DNA from: Phycisphaerales bacterium
Lineage (GTDB): Bacteria > Planctomycetota > UBA1135 > UBA2386
Assembly: GCA_020247305.1 (NCBI GenBank)
Contig: JADCJE010000142.1
Location: forward strand, 1 to 54,367
DNA: 54,367 nucleotides
Direction of reading: 5' to 3'
The notes beneath the pieces were generated by a model, which worked only from the letters and a program-made list of their open reading frames with translations, was not told the DNA's origin and did no database searches. The translations under genes and the position numbers were made by a program. Positions 47,025 to 54,367 of the stretch are shown here, one piece after another. How positions within the stretch are numbered: the stretch's first letter is position 1; each line of letters begins with the position of its first letter.

Positions 47025-48440
47025 ATGAACACGCATTCTTCCAAGCGGCTTGTCGCCGCCGCTGCTGCCGTCCTCGCCCTCGCCGGAGCGCTCGCCGCGC
47101 AGGCGACGTGGGCCCAGCGCAGTCCGGCGACCGCGCCGTCGGCGCGCGTCATGCACGCGATGGCGTACGACGTGCAGGCCGGCAAGGTGCTGTTGTTCGG
47201 CGGCGCCGACGGCCCGGGCATCTTCCGCTTGAACGACACGTGGGAGTTCGACGGCGCGACTTGGACGCAGCGGAACGTCGCGGTGCGGCCGGCGACGCGC
47301 AGCGGCCATCGCATGGTCTACGACTCCGACCGCGGCCGCACCGTGTTGTTCGGCGGCATCACCGGCCCCTCCGTGGCGCTGTTCGACACCTGGGAATGGG
47401 ACGGCGCCCAGTGGCAGATGCGCTTGCCGATGGTCGTGCCGGCGCCGCGCGTCGGGCACGCCATGGCCTATGACGCGGCGCGTCGGCGCACGGTGCTGTT
47501 CGGCGGCGGCACGTCGGGCAGTTCGTCGTACTTCCACGACACGTGGGAGTGGGACGGCGTCGCGTGGCAGATGCGCCAGCCGGCCGTCTCGCCGCCCGGT
47601 TCGGACGCTGCGGTGATGGCCTACGATGCGGCCCGGCAGTGCACCGTGTTGTTCGTGCCGATCACCGTCAACACGACGCTCGTCGGGGCGGAGACATGGG
47701 AGTGGGACGGCCTGACGTGGACGCAGCGCACGCCGGCGCACCTGCCGTCGCCGCGCCGACTCGCGGCCATGACGTACGACGCCGTTCGCCAGCGCGTCGT
47801 GCTGTTCGGCGGCCACCACGATCCGAGCTCGACCTTCCTCGACGACACGTGGGAATGGGACGGCGTGGATTGGACGAACGTCGCCACCTCGGCGCACCCG
47901 TCGGGCCGCGGCCAGTCGACCATGGTGTTCGACGCGTTGCGCGGCCGCACGGTGCTGTTCGGCGGCGCGCTGGGCTGGGGCAACAACGAGGCGGGCGACA
48001 CCTGGGAGTACGGTTCCGGGACCCCGGCGACCTACACCACGTTCGGCGTCGGCTGCGCCGGCTGGGCGGGTGTGCCGTGGCTGACCGCCGGCAACACGCG
48101 GCCGGTGCTCGGGCAGACGCTGCAGGTGGCGCTGTACAACCTGCCGCCGGACCACGCGACCCTGCTCGGATTCGGCTGGTCCAGCACGGCCTACCAAGGC
48201 ACGCCGCTGCCGATGGACTTGGGCGTCTTCGGCGCCACCGGCTGCGCGTTGCGCATCAGTGCCGACCTGACCTGGCCGGTGTTCAACTGGGCCGGGTACG
48301 CCAACTGGGCGCTGCCGATCCCCGTCCAACCGTCGCTGGTCGGAATGACGTTCTTCCAGCAGGCGGCGGCGGTCGACCACAGCAATGCGTTCGGCCTCGT
48401 CTTCACCAACGCGGCGGCCGCGCGCATCGGCGACAGCTGA
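47025..48440 (+). CDS. Secreted kelch-repeat protein with planctomycete-type C-terminal module
   Basis: 471 residues. Signal peptide about 1-25 (AGALAAQ). Six kelch-like blades follow, each with the pattern AMAYD-x-x-R-x-x-TVLFGG, then DTWEWDG and a Trp-containing strand. Together they form one beta-propeller, residues about 28-340. The last 130 residues, from FGVGCAGWAG, form a beta-sandwich-like module with LPIPVQPSLVGMTFFQQAAA and the terminal FTNAAAARIG. The start ATG has GGAGA seven bases upstream. Exported; likely binds protein or glycan at the surface. Its tail type recurs in two other secreted proteins here. Confidence 0.88.
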   Translation: MNTHSSKRLVAAAAAVLALAGALAAQATWAQRSPATAPSARVMHAMAYDVQAGKVLLFGGADGPGIFRLNDTWEFDGATWTQRNVAVRPATRSGHRMVYDSDRGRTVLFGGITGPSVALFDTWEWDGAQWQMRLPMVVPAPRVGHAMAYDAARRRTVLFGGGTSGSSSYFHDTWEWDGVAWQMRQPAVSPPGSDAAVMAYDAARQCTVLFVPITVNTTLVGAETWEWDGLTWTQRTPAHLPSPRRLAAMTYDAVRQRVVLFGGHHDPSSTFLDDTWEWDGVDWTNVATSAHPSGRGQSTMVFDALRGRTVLFGGALGWGNNEAGDTWEYGSGTPATYTTFGVGCAGWAGVPWLTAGNTRPVLGQTLQVALYNLPPDHATLLGFGWSSTAYQGTPLPMDLGVFGATGCALRISADLTWPVFNWAGYANWALPIPVQPSLVGMTFFQQAAAVDHSNAFGLVFTNAAAARIGDS

Positions 48441-48507
48441 CCGCGGTGAACCGGCCCGGCGGCGTGGGGGCGGCGGGTCGGGGCGCGTAACCGGCTGTTC
48501 GCCGACC

Positions 48508-49962
48508 ATGCCATCGACCTGCCGCCTGCTCGCCTTGCTGCTGTCGTTCGGCGTCGCGCTCGCGCTGGCGGCGGCCAGTCCCGCGCAGGGTGCGCCGACG
48601 ACGAAGGCGGCGCGCGCCAAGCCGCCAAACTTCGTGTTCGTCCTGTTCGAGGCGACCGGCATCGGCTGGTCGAGCACGTCGGTGGCGATGGACGACCGCC
48701 GGCCCGACGCCAAGGCGTCGCCCGAGCGCACGCCGCACCTCGCCGCGCTGGCCGCGCAGGGCATGCGGCTGGCGTCGTTCTACGTCACGGCGCCGCGCTG
48801 CACGCCGGCGCGGGCATCGTTCCTGACCGGCGTCGGCGCGGCCAAGCTGCACATGACGTATGTCAGCGAAGGCGGCCAGGAACGCCGCCGCGGCCAAGGT
48901 GGTGGCCGTGGGGCCGACGACGCGGCGGCGACGACCAGGCTGATCCCGCCTGCGTGCACCACCGAACTGCCGGCGGACGCGACGACGATCGCCGAAGTCC
49001 TGCGCGGCGCCGGCTACCGCAGCGCGCACTTCGGCAAGTGGCACGTCGGCCGCGCCACACCGGCGGCGCATGGCTTCGACGAACACGACGGCGCCAACAG
49101 CAACCAGGGGCCGGGGCGCGATCCGCAGCCCAATCCCGAGCAGGGCACGCAGATCACCGACCGCGGCCTCGCCTTCGCCAAGGCGCAGGCGGCCGCCGGC
49201 ATGCCGTTCTACCTGCAGCTCTCGCACTACGGCGGCGGCAGCGACGACGAATCGCGGCCGGATTCGCGGCAGGCACTGGCGGCGGAACTGCGCGGCCTGC
49301 GCGGCAAGTCCGCGTGGCAGGTGGCGATCCTGCACGACCTCGACCGGGAACTCGGCCGCTTGCTCGCCGGCCTCGCCGAACTCGGACTCGCCGATCGCAC
49401 CTACGTCATCGTGTCGTGCGACCACGGCGCGTCGGGACGCGATGCCAACGCGCCGCTGCGCGGCGGCAAGGGCAGCGTGCTCGAGGGCGGCGTGCGCGTG
49501 CCGTTCGTCGTGCGCGGACCGGGGGTCGCCGCCGGCGCGTGCTCGCATGTGCGCGCCAGCGCGTGCGACCTGCTGCCGACGCTGGCCGAACTCGCGGGCA
49601 TCGCGGCGTGGCCGGCGGACGTCGAAGGCGGCAGCCTCGCCGCCGTGTGGCGCGGCGGCGGCACGGGCAGCGTGCGCCGGCCGCGCGAGGAGTTCGTCGT
49701 GCACTTCCCGCACTACGACCTGCAGAACGGCGGCCCGGCGTCGGCGATCTACCGCGACGAATGGAAGCTGATCCGCTCGTACGAGACCGGCGCCGTGCAG
49801 TTGTTCGACCTCGACGCCGACCCGGAGGAACGCGTCGACCGCGCCGCCGCCAAGCCCAAGGTCGTCAGTGACCTGATCCGCCGGCTCGATGCCTACCTGC
49901 AGGCGATCGACGCCGGCATGCCGCGGCCCGCCGCGACCGCGCCGCCCGCGGGCGGCAAGTGA
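48508..49962 (+). CDS. Secreted sulfatase (formylglycine-dependent type, variant metal site)
   Basis: 484 residues. Signal peptide about 1-28. The maturation motif CTPAR is at 98-102, so Cys98 should become formylglycine. Other conserved parts are AHFGKWHVG, SCDHGASG (metal ligands Asp and His) and VLEGGVRVPFVVRGPG. Near the N-terminus, where most sulfatases have DDxGxGD, this one has FEATGIGWSSTS, so the two first calcium-binding aspartates are Glu48 and Ala49. It may be a distinct subgroup rather than a dead enzyme. It would remove sulfate from a polysaccharide or other ester outside the cytoplasm. Start fixed by the signal peptide. Confidence 0.9.
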   Translation: MPSTCRLLALLLSFGVALALAAASPAQGAPTTKAARAKPPNFVFVLFEATGIGWSSTSVAMDDRRPDAKASPERTPHLAALAAQGMRLASFYVTAPRCTPARASFLTGVGAAKLHMTYVSEGGQERRRGQGGGRGADDAAATTRLIPPACTTELPADATTIAEVLRGAGYRSAHFGKWHVGRATPAAHGFDEHDGANSNQGPGRDPQPNPEQGTQITDRGLAFAKAQAAAGMPFYLQLSHYGGGSDDESRPDSRQALAAELRGLRGKSAWQVAILHDLDRELGRLLAGLAELGLADRTYVIVSCDHGASGRDANAPLRGGKGSVLEGGVRVPFVVRGPGVAAGACSHVRASACDLLPTLAELAGIAAWPADVEGGSLAAVWRGGGTGSVRRPREEFVVHFPHYDLQNGGPASAIYRDEWKLIRSYETGAVQLFDLDADPEERVDRAAAKPKVVSDLIRRLDAYLQAIDAGMPRPAATAPPAGGK

Positions 49963-49997
49963 GCCCGCGTTCGCCGGCTTGACCGGCGCGGCGGCCG

Positions 49998-51320
49998 GTG
50001 CGACCGTGGGGCGCTGTGTCCGCGTCGCCCGCAGTGCCATCGACCACGCGCCGCCAGCGCCTCGCCTTTCGCCTCGTCGGCAGCGCCTTGGCGCTCGGCG
50101 TCGCGCTCGCGACCGTTGAGGCGCTGTTCCACCTCGCGCCGGGCCTCGTGCCGGAGTCGTTTCGGCAGCGGTTCCCGCCGCACGGCGTCGAGTTCTTCGC
50201 GCCCGGCGTGCTCGATCGCACGCCGGTCGACGGCGTGCCGATCCCGACCGGCATCCGGCCGTTCGACGGCCCGCCGATGCACGACCTCGCCGACGTCGGC
50301 GTCGCCCGCGCCGGCATCGTGCTCGACCGCCGCGACGTGCCGCGGCTCGTGTTGCCGGTCGATCGCGATGGCTTCGTCAATGCGCCGGCGCCGGATGGCG
50401 CGGCCGACGCGCCGGTCGATCTCGCCATCCTCGGCGACTCGTTCGCCGCGCTCGCCGGCCAGAGCGAACCACCGGGCCTCGTCGCCGCGCTCGCCCGCGA
50501 ACTCGGCGTGCGCATCCACAACACCGGTGTGCCCGGCATCGGCCCCGAGCACGAACTGTGGTTGCTCCGCCAGCGCGCGCTGCCGCGGCGGCCGCGCGTC
50601 GTGCTGTGGTTCGTCTACGGCGGCAACGACTTCATCAACGCGTACTTCCTGCAGCTCGCGCGCAGCGGCGGCGCGGCGACGCTCGCCGACATCCACCGCG
50701 ATGCCCGCCGGCCGACGTTCGTCCTGCCCGCGCTCGCGGCGTCGTGGTTCGCGCCCGCCGCAAGCGCGCCGACCGACGCCGGCGAATTGCCGCCGGTGCG
50801 CGTCCGCGGCTGCGCCGATGCCGCGACGTGGTTCCATCCCGACACGCTGCGGTTCCTCGGCCTGTCGCGCGAGGCGCTGCAGGGCATGCCGGCGTGGTCG
50901 TCGATCGCGGCCGCGCTCGCCGCTGGCCAGCGCGACGTCGCTGCCGCCGGTGGGCGACTGTTCGTCGTCTACCTGCCCGGCAAGGAGCAGGCCATGCTGC
51001 CGCTGCTCGCCGACGACGCCGAACTCGTCAGCCGCTACCTCGCACGTTCGTCGCTGGCGGTCATCCCGGTGCCGCCCGAACCGGCCGCAGCGCTGGCGCT
51101 GGTGCGGGCCAACGCCGATGCGATGGAACAACTCGTCGCCGCGCAGTGCGCTGCCATCGGGGCCGAGTACTGGTCGGCGACGCCGGTCCTGCGGGCCGCC
51201 GTCGCCAACTGCGCCGAGGCCTACTACCGCGCCGACTCGCATTGGCGGGCCGAGGGGCAGGCGCTCGTGGCGCCCGAGTTGGTGGTCCGACTGCGCGCGC
51301 TCGGGCTCGGCCGCAAATGA
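49998..51320 (+). CDS. Membrane-anchored SGNH/AlgX-type hydrolase or acetyltransferase
   Basis: 440 residues from GTG 49998. No in-frame ATG fits, and GTG 50016 is possible. One N-terminal membrane segment, about 25-46. The SGNH blocks are visible: ILGDSFAAL with Ser148, WFVYGGND with the block III Asn, and near the C-terminus ADSHWRAEG, the Asp-x-His dyad. The DSHW wording is typical of AlgJ/AlgX-like O-acetyltransferases of extracytoplasmic polysaccharides. It may modify a surface polymer. It follows the sulfatase by 35 bp and could be in its operon. A conserved double-hairpin element lies about 45 nt after the stop. Confidence 0.82.
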   Translation: MRPWGAVSASPAVPSTTRRQRLAFRLVGSALALGVALATVEALFHLAPGLVPESFRQRFPPHGVEFFAPGVLDRTPVDGVPIPTGIRPFDGPPMHDLADVGVARAGIVLDRRDVPRLVLPVDRDGFVNAPAPDGAADAPVDLAILGDSFAALAGQSEPPGLVAALARELGVRIHNTGVPGIGPEHELWLLRQRALPRRPRVVLWFVYGGNDFINAYFLQLARSGGAATLADIHRDARRPTFVLPALAASWFAPAASAPTDAGELPPVRVRGCADAATWFHPDTLRFLGLSREALQGMPAWSSIAAALAAGQRDVAAAGGRLFVVYLPGKEQAMLPLLADDAELVSRYLARSSLAVIPVPPEPAAALALVRANADAMEQLVAAQCAAIGAEYWSATPVLRAAVANCAEAYYRADSHWRAEGQALVAPELVVRLRALGLGRK

Positions 51321-51364
51321 GCGCCCGAGAAGCGATCAGGATACGGACGCTCAGATTGCCCCTG

Positions 51365-51420
51365 GTGGCCGCTACTGCGGCCACGCAGAGCCTGAGAAAC
51401 CGGTTGTCGCTCAGGCTCTG
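51365..51420 (+). other. Conserved double-hairpin 3' element, copy 1
   Basis: Hairpin A has an 8-bp perfect stem (51365-51372 with 51377-51384) and a TACT loop. Hairpin B has an 11-bp perfect stem (51386-51396 with 51410-51420) and a 13-nt loop. It starts 45 nt after the SGNH gene stop. A second copy with the same stems and different loops is at 54118-54171 on the other strand. Hairpin B could serve as a terminator. Confidence 0.8.
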
Positions 51421-51555
51421 ACGGTTCGGCGGCGGCAGGGACGCGGCGGGCCGGGAGGGGGAGTTGACGGTTTCGGCGGGCCGCAGGAACGTTGCGCCGT
51501 GGCCCTCACCCTCGGGGCCGCCAACGCTGGTTGTCGCCTTTCGGAGAGAACGACG

Positions 51556-52656
51556 ATGTCGAGTTCACCGATCTGCGTGCTGTTCGCGTCCGCTGTGTTG
51601 TCGTTGGCGCCGCTCGCCCGCGCCCAGTTCCTGCCCGGCATGCCCGTGGTGCCGCCGCCCGTGCCGCATCCTTCGCTCGGCGCGCTGCTCGGCGGCAGCC
51701 GCGCGCCATCGCAGCCGGTGGGCTGCGGCGCGCCCGTCGGGCCCGCGACGCCGCCGCCGCCGCCGGAGACGGCCGGCGTGCAGGTTGCCGGCAAGGCGCT
51801 GAAGCAGGCGATCGCCGCCGTGACCGCGCTGGAGTGGTTCGACGACCTCGCCGCCGCCAAGGCGCGCTCGGCCGCGGCCGGCAAGCCGATCCTGCTGCTG
51901 CAGGCGCTCGGCGACCTCGAAGGCTTCGCTTGAAGCGCCCTGCAAAGCCTGCGGGGCGTGACCCTGCCGAACGAGGACGTGAAGGCGATGCTGGCTGGGC
52001 AGTTCGTGCTCGCGGCCCGCAACATCCAGCGTGACCCGCACGTCGGCATGTCGCATGGCTACCGCTGCGACCAGTCCGCCGTCGGCACCACCAACGGCGC
52101 CGGTGGCCGCAACGTGCAGTTGCTCGTGCTCGCCGCCGACGACACCGTCGTGCACGCGCTGCCGGGCTTCTGGCACGCCGCCGACCTGCTGCCCGAGCTG
52201 CGCCTCGGGCTCGAACTGTTCCGGCTGTACGTCGACGACGATCGCCCGCCGGCGGCGCGCGACGCGATGTTCGCGGCGCTGCATCGCTCGCATGTGCGGC
52301 GCCACGGCGAGGCGGCGGCGGCACGCGGCGCGTGGCAGTCGTTCGACGCGTGGCACGAACGCCAGCGCGCCGACTTCGCCGCGCGCGACACCAGCGTGCC
52401 CGCACCCGGCGGCATGCCGGCGCTCAAGGACATCCCGACCCTGGTGCACGACCGGATGCTGGCGCGGCCGTTCCGCCGGCTCGCGGACTTCGACCTGGAG
52501 GCGTTCGTCGACTACGGCCGCCCGTTCTACGACAACAACCCGGGCGCCGACCGCCGGCGCGAGTTCCCGCTGGCCGAGCGCGCCAACAAGAAGCGCGCGT
52601 CGGCGGCGGCGAAGGCGGCGGCCGTCGCCGTCGGCCGCGCGCGCGCGGCCCGATAG
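51556..52656 (+). CDS. Candidate selenoprotein: secreted thioredoxin-like protein with in-frame UGA (Sec126)
   Basis: Read through one UGA at 51931-51933, this frame gives 366 residues. The start ATG has GGAGAG eight bases upstream. Signal peptide about 1-23, then a Pro-rich linker with one Cys. A thioredoxin-like domain follows: AAAGKPILLLQALGDLEGFA, the UGA, then SALQSLRGVTLPNEDVKAML and GQFVLAARNI. The UGA sits at the beginning of the first helix, where relatives have their redox Cys. The C-terminal half (YRCDQSAVGTTNGAGGRN, LLVLAADDTVVHALPGFW) has normal coding character and no start signal of its own. A SECIS-like hairpin follows the UGA. A nonsense mutation or sequencing error is the main alternative. 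Confidence 0.72.
51951..51967 (+). promoter_or_regulatory. Candidate bacterial SECIS hairpin
   Basis: A 6-bp stem (51951-51956 with 51962-51967, one G-U pair) and the 5-nt loop CGTGA, with G at the second loop position. The loop begins 23 nt after the UGA. Bacterial SECIS elements lie just downstream of the Sec codon inside the coding region, with a small loop carrying G in its first two positions; this hairpin fits. A stronger 9-bp stem directly after the UGA (51935-51959) would compete with it. Confidence 0.5.
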
Positions 52657-52715
52657 CCGTCGGCCTGGCGCGCCGGGCGCTTCGGAACCCGTCGCGGCGG
52701 CCCTACGCTGCCGCG

Positions 52716-53006
52716 ATGCGGTTCCCCAACGACACGGCCTTCCACCTGCGCATGGCGGCGATCGTGCTGGCCGCGTTGTTCGTCGAGCAGTTGGCGCAGA
52801 AGCACGTGCCGCACTGGACCTCGCCGCAGATCGGCGTCGTCACCTTCGCGGTCGGCCTCACGTGGGTCGCGCTGGCCGCGTTCCATCACGCCAAGTCGAC
52901 GCAGGATCGCCTGCGCGCCGTCGAGGCGCGGCTCGAACGTGTGCAGGCGCTCGCCGACGCGCTGGCCGACGACGTGCGCAGCCGCCGTTCGCTGCCGCGG
53001 CCGTGA
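52716..53006 (+). CDS. Small two-helix membrane protein
   Basis: 96 residues. Two hydrophobic segments, about 14-29 (AAIVLAALFVEQLA) and 40-57 (VVTFAVGLTWVALAAF), are followed by a charged coiled coil to the end (STQDRLRAVEARLERVQALADAL). The soluble tail is probably cytoplasmic. No family recognised. It starts 59 bp after the candidate selenoprotein and 71 bp ahead of the ureohydrolase, all on one strand, so co-transcription is possible. Too short and general to assign a role. Confidence 0.7.
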   Translation: MRFPNDTAFHLRMAAIVLAALFVEQLAQKHVPHWTSPQIGVVTFAVGLTWVALAAFHHAKSTQDRLRAVEARLERVQALADALADDVRSRRSLPRP

Positions 53007-53077
53007 GCGGCGGAGCGGCGGCGCGACTTCGCCGCCGTCGGCTTGTGTCGCGGCGGCGGTCCGCGTAGGGGAAGCGC

Positions 53078-54088
53078 ATGGCCTTCGACCCCAACGCCGC
53101 CGCGCCGCCTGGCAGCGGCATCTTCGGACTGCCGCACCGCGAGGACGAGGCGTCGATCGTGCTCGTGCCCGTGCCGTTCGCCGCGACCGTCTCCTACGGC
53201 GGCGGCGCCGAGAACGGCCCCGACGCGATCCTTGCCGCCAGCGCGCAGGTGGACCTGTACGACCTGCAGTACGGCCGCGTCTACGAACACGGCATCCACA
53301 TGCTGGCCGCCGACGGCGACGTCGCCGCCGCGCAAGCGCCGACGCGCGCGTTGGTCGAGGCGGTGCTGGCCGACGGCGGCGCCGAGCCCGGTTCGGCGCG
53401 CGTGGCGCCGATCGACGCGGCCGGGGCGATGGTCAACGCGCGCGTGCACGCGGCGACGGCGCGCATCCTGGCCGCCGGCCGCATCCCCGGCATCGTCGGC
53501 GGCGACCACTCGGCGCCGTACGGGTCGATCCGCGCGTGCGCGGAGCGTTTTCCCGGGCTCGGCATCCTGCACGTCGACGCCCACGCCGACCTGCGCGTCG
53601 CCTACGAGGGCTTCCGCTGGAGCCACGCGTCGATCATGGACAACGTCCTGCGCGACGTGCCGCAGGTGGCGCGCCTCGTGCAGGTCGGCATCCGCGACTT
53701 CTGCGAACAGGAGTTCCTCGCCATCCAGCAGAGCCGCGGCCGCATCGTCACGCACTTCGACGCCCACTGGCAGCGGCGGCGCCTGTGCGGCGAGACGTTC
53801 GATCGGCTGTGCCAGGAGACGATCGCCGCGCTCCCCGACGACGTCTACGTCAGCATCGACATCGACGGACTCGATCCGGCGCTGTGCCCGCACACCGGCA
53901 CGCCAGTGCCCGGCGGGCTGCAGTTCGGCGAGCTGGTCCACCTGATCGGCTGCCTTGCCGACAGCGGCCGCCGCATCGTCGGCTTCGACCTCGTCGAGGT
54001 CGCCCCGGGCGCTGACGAATGGGACGCCAACGTCGCCGCGCGCGTGCTCTACAAGCTGTGCGGCGCCGCGCTGCGCACGCGCCGCTGA
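53078..54088 (+). CDS. Agmatinase/arginase-family ureohydrolase
   Basis: 336 residues. The binuclear manganese site is complete: GGDHS (141-145), DAHADLR (167-173) and SIDIDGLDPA (259-268), with VDAHAD and the late DLVEVAPGAD typical of agmatinases. The N-terminal extension and YGGGAENGPDAIL (start of the fold) also match agmatinase more than arginase. It would hydrolyse a guanidino compound to urea and an amine, for example agmatine to putrescine. Arginase, guanidinobutyrase or formiminoglutamase cannot be excluded. Cytoplasmic; no polyamine genes are adjacent in the window. Confidence 0.9.
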   Translation: MAFDPNAAAPPGSGIFGLPHREDEASIVLVPVPFAATVSYGGGAENGPDAILAASAQVDLYDLQYGRVYEHGIHMLAADGDVAAAQAPTRALVEAVLADGGAEPGSARVAPIDAAGAMVNARVHAATARILAAGRIPGIVGGDHSAPYGSIRACAERFPGLGILHVDAHADLRVAYEGFRWSHASIMDNVLRDVPQVARLVQVGIRDFCEQEFLAIQQSRGRIVTHFDAHWQRRRLCGETFDRLCQETIAALPDDVYVSIDIDGLDPALCPHTGTPVPGGLQFGELVHLIGCLADSGRRIVGFDLVEVAPGADEWDANVAARVLYKLCGAALRTRR

Positions 54089-54117
54089 CGGGCCGGTCGC
54101 GCGCCGCGCCGCGCCAG

Positions 54118-54171
54118 GAGCCTGAGAGGCGACTTGTTCCTCAGGCTCGGCGTGGCCGCGAACGCGGCCAC
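54118..54171 (-). other. Conserved double-hairpin 3' element, copy 2
   Basis: Read on the minus strand: hairpin A with an 8-bp stem identical to copy 1 (54164-54171 with 54152-54159) and a different 4-nt loop, then hairpin B with a 9-bp stem (54140-54148 with 54118-54126) and a 13-nt loop. It begins 45 nt after the stop of the minus-strand gene ending at 54216, the same spacing as copy 1. Hairpin B also lies downstream of the plus-strand ureohydrolase gene. Confidence 0.8.
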
Positions 54172-54215
54172 CAGCGGCATCCTGCGCGCCCGAAGAGGCG
54201 GCTCTTCGCGCGCTC

Positions 54216-54367
54216 TCAGTCGAACCTGGCCTTGCCGACGATGCCGGCGGCCCATTCGAAGAAGCGGCAGGTGACGTAGTCCTCCTTCACCAGCTCGCGC
54301 TCGCGCTCGACCTTGACGTCGATGGTGCGGCGGGCGGGCGTGCGCGAGTTGACGCGCGCGATGACCC
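54216..54367 (-). CDS. C-terminal end of an unidentified protein (partial)
   Basis: The last ~50 codons of a gene entering from the right edge and ending in TGA at 54216. The readable end includes VERERELVKEDYVTCRF and the C-terminus AAGIVGKARFD. The alternating charged and hydrophobic residues suggest a beta-strand followed by a short helix. I do not recognise the family; too little is present for a call. It is followed on the minus strand by copy 2 of the double-hairpin element and converges on the ureohydrolase gene. Confidence 0.6.
   Translation of the reverse strand, partial: VIARVNSRTPARRTIDVKVERERELVKEDYVTCRFFEWAAGIVGKARFD

Noticed and set aside
51317-51421. A 34-codon ORF overlapping the SGNH stop as ATGA, with a peptide resembling one across copy 2 (PLVAA-AAT-SLRN)
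   Set aside because: The peptide similarity follows from the repeated hairpin DNA. The differences change the loops and keep the stems, which fits RNA structure better than a protein.
51958-52656. The part after the UGA as an independent gene starting at an internal GTG
   Set aside because: It would begin inside a thioredoxin-like domain, has no Shine-Dalgarno sequence and shares the exact frame with the signal-peptide-bearing upstream part.

Overview
The window is very GC-rich, densely coded chromosomal DNA, with no tRNA, rRNA, CRISPR array or insertion sequence that I can recognise. The gene content points to a Planctomycetota-like bacterium. It has a formylglycine sulfatase, several secreted proteins ending in the same beta-rich module, a five-heme cytochrome beside a beta-propeller protein, tandem secreted amidohydrolases, an ExbB/ExbD/TonB cluster and a eukaryote-like isoleucyl-tRNA synthetase. 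The phylum assignment is inference from gene content; no marker RNA is present.

Layout. 1-3556 (minus): lipA, E1-alpha, E1-beta and the start of the lipoyl E2 of a branched-chain-type 2-oxoacid dehydrogenase complex, so the complex and the enzyme that makes its lipoyl cofactor are in one transcription unit. 3810-13216: a secreted protein, the N-degron leucyltransferase bpt divergent from ileS, two lipoproteins on the minus strand and a secreted beta-helix-like protein. 13312-23079 (plus): a lipoprotein, a TonB-dependent receptor, a DUF3450 protein, a TtpC-like ExbB with a periplasmic extension, a second ExbB, ExbD, TonB and a TPR protein. This is a complete TonB2-type outer-membrane uptake system with its own receptor, closed by a strong hairpin. 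23143-32789: an acyl-CoA dehydrogenase, a repeat-rich secreted TPR protein, a DUF502 membrane protein, then a beta-propeller protein, a five-heme cytochrome and a small HAD phosphatase in one operon.

32790-34967 has the only gene-free stretch over 300 bases, followed by two overlapping orphan genes whose first start codon lies in a perfect 26-bp tandem duplication. 34968-39460 (minus) holds two overlapping amidohydrolase genes with three amidohydrolase-like domains, of which only one keeps its metal ligands. 39514-46062 (minus) is a four-gene tetR-tolC-MFP-RND efflux operon with a palindromic operator ahead of tetR. 46152-54367 holds a hypothetical protein, a kelch-repeat secreted protein, a sulfatase, an SGNH-type acyl hydrolase, a candidate selenoprotein, a small membrane protein, an agmatinase-family ureohydrolase and the end of an unidentified gene.

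The observation I rate highest is at 51556-52656. A secreted thioredoxin-like protein is interrupted once, in frame, by UGA at the place where the fold normally carries its redox cysteine. A hairpin that fits the bacterial SECIS model follows it. Second is a structured element of two adjacent hairpins (possibly three) found twice, each copy about 45 nt after a stop codon and in the sense orientation of the gene it follows.
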